From contig JAISNZ010000020.1 of the NCBI GenBank assembly GCA_031275955.1, positions 1-7,858 on the forward strand: a stretch of 7,858 nucleotides of DNA, written 5' to 3'. Position numbers and translations under genes: made by a program. Below, one piece after another: positions 1 through 5,583 of the stretch. The DNA comes from Desulfovibrio sp. Lineage in GTDB: Bacteria; Desulfobacterota; Desulfovibrionia; Desulfovibrionales; Desulfovibrionaceae. Every line of letters starts with the position of its first letter. Positions within the stretch are counted from its first letter, which is position 1. The notes beneath the pieces are model-generated. The model worked only from the letters and a program-made list of their open reading frames with translations, was not told the DNA's origin and ran no database searches.

Positions 1-1
1 G

Positions 2-3000
2 ATGCCTTACCTGGGCTGGCTGGCGGACCCGGAGGGAACATATACCCTTGAAGACGTCTCCTCTCCCCGCTTATCCAACGAGTTCGCGCCCCTTACCGGC
101 GGGATTCCCCTCAAGGATCAGGGGCCCGTCTGGGCCCAGATCATCCTGACCAAGACTCCCCCTTCCGCGGACGGGGGCCTGCCCCTCAGCGCAGGAAGCA
201 AGGTCGGCCTGGGCTTCGGCAAACTGCCGCCGGGGAAAACCGTTCTCTATCTCACCGAGACGGGAACGCCCCTGCAAATCGGTCCCGGCCGGATCCTTGC
301 CTCGGAGGAACCCTTTCCTCTGCCCGATCCGGGTCTGGACGGCATTATCGCCTATATCCGCATGGATGAAACCCCGGGCTTCTGGTTTTCCCCTACCATC
401 AGCCCCATGAAGGATCTCTCCCCGCCCCTGGTGCCGCCGGATCTGCCCCTGACCGGCATTCTGCTGCTGGGCGCGGCCGTCTGCCTGCTCCGCGCCGTGG
501 CGGAAAAGTTACTCTGGCCCTTCTGGGCCGCCCTGTTTCTGGCCTGCGTTCTGGCGCAATGCCTCCTGCCGTTGCCGACCCTCCGCTCCGGCATCAGCTG
601 GATCGATCTGCCGGCCCTGCTGGCGCCCGGAACGGCCCTGATCCTTCTGCCCCATGTGGGACGTTGCCTGTTCCGCCACAGCGGGGTCTCCCGTCTGCTC
701 GACACTATTCTTGCCCTGTATTCCCTTTCTGGCCTCGCCCTCTGTCTGGCTCCCCTGGCGCCGGGCATGGGCTGGCTACTCCGCCTTTTCCCCCTCTGGC
801 CCCTCCTGCTCGCCCCCTTGCTGCCGCTCTGCCTCAGCGCTCTGGCCGGAAAACGGCCAGGGGCGCTGGCCTTTGCCGGCTCCTGCGTTATGCCGGTCAT
901 CGGGGCATCCATCGCCTTTTATGCCGTCGCCGCCCCCCTCTCCTATCCTCTGGCCGCTGACGCCGGCCTCTGGGGTCTGGCCATAGGCGGTCTGGGCTTT
1001 ACCCTGGCCCGATCGCCCCGGAAAAAGACCGCCGGCGAGGAACCCGCAGCCCGGGCGCCCGCAACGGACTTTCCTCCCGCCCCGCTCAGCGTATCCGCGG
1101 CCCCGGCCCCGAAAACCGCGGAGATGCCGAAATACAATACGCCCAAGGTGTTCACGATCTATGAAGATCACCTGGAACCCGTCGCCCTTGTATCCCCAGC
1201 GCCTTCCTCCCCGGAAGGCGACAACGGGGATCCAGCCCCCGGTTCCTGGTCCTCTCCCGGTGCCTGGACGCCCCCGCCGGACGCTTCCGCGCCCCGGCAG
1301 GACCAGGCAACTTTCCCGCTTTCCCCCCAGCCGGACGGCGCGGACATCCCCCCGCCCTCCGCCATCGCTCCCAAAGTCATCTCCCTCGTGGACGACACGG
1401 ATTTCTCCTCCTACTCCCAGGACATGCTGGAGGAATTGCGCGAAGGCGTGGGGCACAGCGTTTCCCTGTCCACGGGGGAATCGTTTATCTTTGACGTGCA
1501 TGCCCTGGTGCGGGATGTGCATGAATCCATTGCCCCCCTGGTCAAGGGCAAGGGACTGATCTTCTCCTGGTACGCGGACCCGAACCTGCCGCAGCTTCTG
1601 GACGGCGACGCCCCGCGTCTGCGCCAGGCGCTGATCCTACTTCTGCAGAATGCCGTTCAGGCGACCACCCAAGGCATGGTGCAGTTGGCCGCCCGGCTGG
1701 ACGCCACTCCCAGGGAAGAAACCCAGGCCCTTTTCCTGCTTTTCACGATCAGAGATACCGGCTCTGCCAAACGCACGGACGCGGGATTTTTCCACGCCTG
1801 GGAACTGGCTTCCCGGACAAAGGGCGTCTTCACGGCCGATTACGCCCCCGGGGAGGGCGCCCGCATCAGCTTCAGCGTGGGTTTTACCCGGCCTTCGGAG
1901 GCCATGTTGCGAGACCATCCGGCCTTTTCCGCCGGACATGGGTCCCCTTCGGCCTGGACCGCGTCCGCCTCCAGCCTGTCCGCCGCCTTGAACCGGGGAC
2001 AACTGGATATGGGAGAACTGGAACGCCGCGCCCGGGCCGAGGGCATCCTCCTGGAAGAAACCGCGCACATCCCCTCCCTCCAGACGGAACGACCGGCTGA
2101 GGAAATTCTGCCGCAGGCCGTCCGGCAATGGCATGACCCCGCTCTGTCCCGCATCCTGATCGCGGACATGACCAGCAGCACCAAAAAACTTCTGATCAAT
2201 TACCTGAACGACCTGCCCCACGAACTTCTGGAGGTTCCTTCCATTCTGGAGATCCCGGCCGTCCTGCGCGCCGCCCCCGCCTCCCTGATTATTTTTGATG
2301 CGGATATGCCCCTGGTGGACATCACCCAAACCCTGCGCGCCATCCGCGAACAGGAACGCGCCCACCGCCTGTCCCCCCTGCCCGTCCTGGCCCTGGTCAG
2401 CCATGAGAACCAACAACAGCGGATGCTGGCGGCCGGAGCCACCCGCATCATGACCAAACCCTTCATTCCGCAGGATCTGAAAACCGTCATCCGGGAATGT
2501 CTGGCTCTGCCCGGCCCCTTAACGCAAAACTCCGCTCCGCAGATCGCCCCCGGAACAGGCGCGCCGCCCCCCCTCCACACCAACGTCAGGCCGCTTTCCC
2601 GAACCCTTCCGGATTCGGCTTCCGCTCTCCTTGCCCCGGCTTCGGAATCTCCGGATCTTCTGGCCTCCGCCCTGGAAAAGGCTGACGCCCCCCCCAACCG
2701 CGCCATCCGGGAAGTTTCCCTGCCGCCCGTCAATCCGCCGCCGCCGGCCTGGAATGCCGAAGATACCATCGCCGCGCCCATTCTCCACGGCCTGTCTTCC
2801 GAGGATGTCATACTCGCCCCGGAAACAACGGTTCAGGACGCAGCTCCGGCCGATCCGCAATCCCCGCCGAAGCAGGTGAAAAACAATGCCCCCCGGGCGA
2901 CTGACAATCAGGCGGCTGACAGTCAGGCGCTGGAGCATATTCTGCAGACAGGTCTTCCGGAGGAAAAACCGCCGTCCATCGCCGTCAAACCCGGAAACCG

Positions 3001-4054
3001 CGCGCCCGCCACGCAGACTCCGCCCAACAGGCAGACTCCGCCCGCCACGCAGACGCCGCCCGCCACGCGGACTCCGCCCAACAGGCAGACGCCTCCCGGC
3101 AAACAGGCGCTGCCCGGCACCCAGCAGAAATCCGGCATTCCCGTCAAAAAGATCCCCAAACCCACCCCGGCTTCGGATTCAGATACCCTTACGGTGGAAC
3201 GGGTCATGACCGCTCCTCTGCCTACGCCCAAACCCGGCGACACCCCTGATGACGCCCCGGTAGCAGGCCCGCCCGGCGCCACCCCCAACCTCCTGGACCT
3301 GATCATCACCGATGAGGAAAACTCTCCTCCCGCCCCCCCGGCAGGATCCAGGGTCCGCCTCCAGGCCAGCCGCCCCGCTCCGGGTTCCAACTCCGCTCCA
3401 GCCCAATCCGGAGCGGATCGCCCCACTCTCCAACCCGCAGCCACGCCCGTCCGGCCCACCGCGCAACCGGTCCCGGTAAAGCCTGTCCCTCCGGGCGGAT
3501 CCCCCGCGCCAACCAGGCCCGCTTCCAAACCTGCGCCCGCCGCGCAGCCCGCCCCGGCACGACCTGTTCCTCCAGGCGGATCCCCCGCGCCAACCAGGCC
3601 CGCTCCTCAACCTGCGCCCGCCGCGCAATCCGCCCCTGTCCAACCCGCCGCCTCCGCCGCCCCGCCGCAACCTGTCTCTCCCCCCTCCTCCGCGCCGGCG
3701 GTGACCCAAACCTTTCCCCTGCCCGGGATTCCGGGCGAGGCCCTGGAAGAGGACATGCTCCCCTTCCTTCCCGGCATCATTCTTGCCCTGCGCGACGGTC
3801 TGGGTGACGCCCTCAAGGGCAAGGTCGCCGGAAACCTCCGGCTAATTCAGGAGGCGTCCAACCGTCTGGCCGGCAAGGCGGAATACTTTCACCTGGACAG
3901 GCTCAACAAAATCAGCCGTTGCGTTGAACGCGCCGCCGAGTCCAACGACATGGAAGTCGCAGGCAGCCTCCTGGATGATCTCACGACCATCACCCAGACG
4001 TACATCACCAGCCTGCAGCAATGTTCCAAGGATTTTACGGGCAAGGTCCGATGA
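2..4054 (+). CDS. 7TMR-DISM-like hybrid sensor kinase homologue with degenerate catalytic domains (5' partial)
   Basis: At least 1350 residues are visible. Residues about 1-135 resemble the 7TMR-DISMED2 extracytoplasmic domain, with a leading 'LADPEGTYTLEDV' segment and a 'VWAQIIL' strand. There is no signal peptide, so the ATG at 2 is probably internal and the true start lies upstream. Seven hydrophobic segments follow, at roughly 148-165, 169-189, 202-220, 233-252, 257-281, 286-311 and 320-337. A Pro/Ala-rich cytoplasmic stretch leads to a histidine-kinase-like ATPase remnant (about 490-630): the N-box Asn is at 550 and a 'DTG' G1 remnant at 585-587, but there is no H-box and no G2 box. A receiver-like domain spans 715-835 (Asp766 and Lys819 kept). 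A proline-rich linker (about 837-1240) precedes a helical Hpt-like domain (about 1245-1345). The family normally senses ligands and signals by phosphorelay; here signalling is probably non-catalytic or depends on a partner (inference). The stop overlaps the kdsB start. Confidence 0.8.
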   Translation: MPYLGWLADPEGTYTLEDVSSPRLSNEFAPLTGGIPLKDQGPVWAQIILTKTPPSADGGLPLSAGSKVGLGFGKLPPGKTVLYLTETGTPLQIGPGRILASEEPFPLPDPGLDGIIAYIRMDETPGFWFSPTISPMKDLSPPLVPPDLPLTGILLLGAAVCLLRAVAEKLLWPFWAALFLACVLAQCLLPLPTLRSGISWIDLPALLAPGTALILLPHVGRCLFRHSGVSRLLDTILALYSLSGLALCLAPLAPGMGWLLRLFPLWPLLLAPLLPLCLSALAGKRPGALAFAGSCVMPVIGASIAFYAVAAPLSYPLAADAGLWGLAIGGLGFTLARSPRKKTAGEEPAARAPATDFPPAPLSVSAAPAPKTAEMPKYNTPKVFTIYEDHLEPVALVSPAPSSPEGDNGDPAPGSWSSPGAWTPPPDASAPRQDQATFPLSPQPDGADIPPPSAIAPKVISLVDDTDFSSYSQDMLEELREGVGHSVSLSTGESFIFDVHALVRDVHESIAPLVKGKGLIFSWYADPNLPQLLDGDAPRLRQALILLLQNAVQATTQGMVQLAARLDATPREETQALFLLFTIRDTGSAKRTDAGFFHAWELASRTKGVFTADYAPGEGARISFSVGFTRPSEAMLRDHPAFSAGHGSPSAWTASASSLSAALNRGQLDMGELERRARAEGILLEETAHIPSLQTERPAEEILPQAVRQWHDPALSRILIADMTSSTKKLLINYLNDLPHELLEVPSILEIPAVLRAAPASLIIFDADMPLVDITQTLRAIREQERAHRLSPLPVLALVSHENQQQRMLAAGATRIMTKPFIPQDLKTVIRECLALPGPLTQNSAPQIAPGTGAPPPLHTNVRPLSRTLPDSASALLAPASESPDLLASALEKADAPPNRAIREVSLPPVNPPPPAWNAEDTIAAPILHGLSSEDVILAPETTVQDAAPADPQSPPKQVKNNAPRATDNQAADSQALEHILQTGLPEEKPPSIAVKPGNRAPATQTPPNRQTPPATQTPPATRTPPNRQTPPGKQALPGTQQKSGIPVKKIPKPTPASDSDTLTVERVMTAPLPTPKPGDTPDDAPVAGPPGATPNLLDLIITDEENSPPAPPAGSRVRLQASRPAPGSNSAPAQSGADRPTLQPAATPVRPTAQPVPVKPVPPGGSPAPTRPASKPAPAAQPAPARPVPPGGSPAPTRPAPQPAPAAQSAPVQPAASAAPPQPVSPPSSAPAVTQTFPLPGIPGEALEEDMLPFLPGIILALRDGLGDALKGKVAGNLRLIQEASNRLAGKAEYFHLDRLNKISRCVERAAESNDMEVAGSLLDDLTTITQTYITSLQQCSKDFTGKVR
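3008..3097 (+). repeat. Five tandem 18-bp units in the linker of the sensor gene
   Basis: Five consecutive 6-residue units occupy residues 1003-1032 of the sensor protein: ATQTPP, NRQTPP, ATQTPP, ATRTPP, NRQTPP. At DNA level the 18-bp units are near-identical, with substitutions mostly at the first two codons and at third positions. They keep the reading frame and lie inside the proline-rich linker between the receiver-like and Hpt-like domains. This looks like expansion by slippage or unequal recombination in a disordered spacer; unit number may vary among strains (inference). Confidence 0.9.
3482..3643 (+). repeat. 81-bp tandem duplication in the linker of the sensor gene
   Basis: Two adjacent 81-bp copies, 3482-3562 and 3563-3643, differ at 11 positions by my manual count and share an exact 30-bp run beginning at the fifth codon of each unit. 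They encode two 27-residue units, 1161-1187 and 1188-1214, each opening with PVPPGGSPAPTRPA and followed by a Pro/Ala/Gln-rich tail. The length is a multiple of three, so the frame is preserved. The differences suggest an old duplication and not an assembly artefact. Confidence 0.9.
4043..4054 (+). promoter_or_regulatory. Overlapping stop/start (ATGA) and weak Shine-Dalgarno for kdsB
   Basis: The kdsB ATG at 4051-4053 overlaps the sensor gene's TGA at 4052-4054. A weak AAGG at 4043-4046 lies four bases upstream of the ATG. The overlap favours translational coupling, with ribosomes finishing the sensor gene re-initiating on kdsB. It also decides the start: an in-frame ATG at 4021 would add ten residues entirely inside the sensor gene, and an ATG at 4057 has no better ribosome site. 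Confidence 0.7.
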
Positions 4055-4809
4055 GCATGAACCGGCCGGCCCACGGCATTATCCCGGCCCGGTACGCTTC
4101 CACCCGCTTTCCCGGAAAACCCCTGACCCTGCTCCGCGGAAAGCCCATGTTCTGGCATGTCTGGCGCCGCGCCTCCCGCTGTCCGCGTTTATCCTCCGTC
4201 TCACTGGCCACGGATGACCAGCGGATTGCCGCCGTTGCCGAATCCTTGGGCGTACCCTGCCTGATGACCGCAAGCACGCATCCCAGCGGCACGGACAGAG
4301 TCCATGAAGCCGCAGTTCTTTTGGGCCTCCCAGACGAAGCCCTTGTCGTCAACATCCAGGGAGACGAACCCGCCCTTGCTCCCGAAGCCCTCTGCGACCT
4401 TCTGGACGCCTTTGCCGATCCCGCGGTCCAGGCGGCCACTCTGGCCTACCCCCTGTCCACGCCAGCGCATGATCCGCACACGGTCAAGGTGGTCCGCGCC
4501 ATCTCCGGAGACGCCCTGTACTTTTCCCGTTCTCCCATTCCCTATCCCCGGGACGGCGCTTCCCTCCCCCTGCTGGGACACATGGGCCTGTATGCCTTCA
4601 CCATGCGCGCCCTGAACCTTTTTGTCTCCCTCCCGCCGTCCCCCCTGGAACGCGCGGAACGGCTCGAACAACTCCGGCTTCTGGAAAACGCCGTTCCCCT
4701 GCGGGTCGCGATCACGAACCACATGAGCCACGGGGTTGACACCCCCGAGGATCTGGAGAAGGTTCTTCCTCTTATGGATGAGGAGATCGGACAGGGAAGC
4801 GCTGATTGA
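4051..4809 (+). CDS. kdsB: 3-deoxy-manno-octulosonate cytidylyltransferase (CMP-KDO synthetase)
   Basis: This cytoplasmic enzyme activates KDO with CTP to give CMP-KDO and pyrophosphate; CMP-KDO feeds the transferase that adds KDO to lipid A. The 252-residue product, close to the 248 of E. coli KdsB, carries the full family signature. It has the N-terminal nucleotide-binding 'IIPARYASTRFPGKPL' (10-25), 'LATDD' (52-56), 'SGTDRV' (79-84), 'NIQGDEP' (101-107, with metal-binding Asp105), 'ALYFSRSPIPYPRD' (155-168), 'GHMGLYAF' (176-183), 'LEQLRLLEN' (205-213) and 'GVDTPEDLE' (228-236, second metal Asp230). The segment between 'PYPRD' and 'GHMGLY' is shorter than in E. coli. The gene starts in an ATGA overlap with the upstream sensor gene, so expression is probably coupled to it. 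The product looks fully active. Confidence 0.96.
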   Translation: MSMNRPAHGIIPARYASTRFPGKPLTLLRGKPMFWHVWRRASRCPRLSSVSLATDDQRIAAVAESLGVPCLMTASTHPSGTDRVHEAAVLLGLPDEALVVNIQGDEPALAPEALCDLLDAFADPAVQAATLAYPLSTPAHDPHTVKVVRAISGDALYFSRSPIPYPRDGASLPLLGHMGLYAFTMRALNLFVSLPPSPLERAERLEQLRLLENAVPLRVAITNHMSHGVDTPEDLEKVLPLMDEEIGQGSAD

Positions 4810-4816
4810 TGCTCTT
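4810..4816. other. 7-bp convergent gene junction
   Basis: The stop codons of kdsB (plus strand) and the SDR gene (minus strand) are only seven bases apart. The surrounding sequence shows no strong GC stem followed by a T-run in either direction. Termination of each transcript therefore probably happens inside the opposite gene or by a Rho-dependent route, which would give overlapping 3' ends (inference). Confidence 0.6.
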
Positions 4817-5515
4817 TCAGAGAGGATCGCCGCCGACGGCGATATGCTGGCCGGTGATCAGGGATGCCCCCGTACCGCAGAGAAAAAGGACAAGGGCAAC
4901 AATATCGTCCGGCTGGGGAGCGCGGGCAAGGGGAGGGGACGCCGTCTCCGGGACGTCTCCGGCTGGGGCGTCCGTCCAGCCGGGGCCGACCATGTTGACC
5001 CGCGCGCGCCCGGCCAGACTGACCGCCAGGGAACGGGTAAGGGCAAGCAGGGCTCCCCTGGCGGCGAAATAGCTCTCCCTGTCAGCCCTGGGCAGGGGGG
5101 CGGCGGGAAAGGCGACATTGACGACCGCGGCATCCCGGGAAAAAGCCCCCGACAAGAGACGGACAAGCAGGTACGGGACGGCGGCGCCCATTTGGAGTGT
5201 GCGGCTGAACTCCGCGTACCCGCAACCTGAGAGAATGCCTTTCGTATCGGCGCAAACGGCGTTGATGAGAAAGTCCACGCTCCCGAAACGACTGACCACG
5301 CGCTCGGCGAATTCGGAAAGGACATCTTCGCGGGAGATGTCGCCGGACATGAACAGACATTCGGGGCCAAGGGTTTCGGCAAGCCGAAGGCAGTCCTCCT
5401 CCCCGGCGTCAAGAAAAGCGACGCGCCCCCCGGCGGCGGCAAAGGCCTCGACAATGCGCCGGCCGATTCCGGTGCCGCCGCCGGTGACCACCGCGAGTTT
5501 GTGAAAAAAATCCAT
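4817..5515 (-). CDS. SDR-family protein with non-canonical active site
   Basis: This 232-residue, single-domain Rossmann-fold protein is slightly shorter than the usual ~250 of classical SDRs. It has the cofactor motif 'TGGGTGIG' (11-18), an Asp at the end of the second strand (Asp36, which usually favours NAD(H)), 'GDIS' (58-61), a 'NAV' (85-87) where 'NAG' is usual, 'VGPGWTDAP' (176-184) and a C-terminal 'ITGQHIAVGG' (220-229). The active site is unusual. Tyr149 of the YxxxK motif is present, but the Lys position is Arg153. The catalytic Ser region reads 'NVAFPA' (133-138), and the helix-4 Asn position appears to be Gly110. The start was chosen at 5515 because a strong AGGAGG lies five bases upstream; a longer 253-residue reading from 5578 would translate that site. 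The gene follows clpB on the same strand after 68 bp, so it may be co-transcribed. Substrate is unknown, and the protein may be catalytically weak or inactive (inference). Confidence 0.85.
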   Translation of the reverse strand: MDFFHKLAVVTGGGTGIGRRIVEAFAAAGGRVAFLDAGEEDCLRLAETLGPECLFMSGDISREDVLSEFAERVVSRFGSVDFLINAVCADTKGILSGCGYAEFSRTLQMGAAVPYLLVRLLSGAFSRDAAVVNVAFPAAPLPRADRESYFAARGALLALTRSLAVSLAGRARVNMVGPGWTDAPAGDVPETASPPLARAPQPDDIVALVLFLCGTGASLITGQHIAVGGDPL

Positions 5516-5583
5516 GCCGCCCTCCTCTTTCGGGAAAGTACCGCTTCCCTGGAGGCAAAGCCCCCTCAAAAGCATCACGGGAT
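5516..5583 (-). other. Short clpB-SDR intergenic spacer with a small hairpin
   Basis: These 68 bp separate the clpB stop from the SDR start. On the minus strand the spacer contains a GGGGGC-TTT-GCCTCC inverted repeat (5551-5565): a six-pair stem with one G-T pair and a three-base loop. No T-run follows it, so it does not look like an intrinsic terminator. I see no convincing sigma-70 promoter. The spacer is compatible with read-through from clpB. Confidence 0.45.
5521..5526 (-). promoter_or_regulatory. Shine-Dalgarno of the SDR-family gene
   Basis: Read on the minus strand, a perfect AGGAGG sits five bases before the ATG at 5515. This supports that start over the upstream in-frame ATGs near 5578, and implies independent, efficient initiation even if the mRNA is shared with clpB. 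Confidence 0.85.

Noticed and set aside
776..1522. 248-residue minus-strand open frame opposite the sensor's membrane and linker region
   Set aside because: Its Arg/Gly-rich composition is the expected antisense of Pro/Ala-rich codons; there is no motif or convincing start.
1637..2416. 259-residue open frame on the minus strand inside the sensor gene
   Set aside because: It is a shadow of the GC-rich coding strand: Gly/Gln-rich low-complexity translation, no recognisable domain, fully inside a convincing plus-strand gene.
3008..3097. 18-bp repeats as a CRISPR array or iteron set
   Set aside because: The units are contiguous without spacers, in frame, and encode a simple QTPP-type peptide repeat within a gene.
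4021..4050. Alternative upstream ATG for kdsB at 4021
   Set aside because: The ten extra residues have no counterpart in KdsB, lie within the sensor gene, and the ATGA overlap at 4051 gives a better start.
4736..5230. 164-residue plus-strand open frame crossing the kdsB/SDR junction
   Set aside because: It overlaps the 3' end of kdsB out of frame and runs antisense to the SDR gene; composition is Gly/Arg-rich with no domain.
5551..5565. Hairpin after clpB as an intrinsic terminator
   Set aside because: The stem is short with a G-T pair and no T-run follows on the minus strand.
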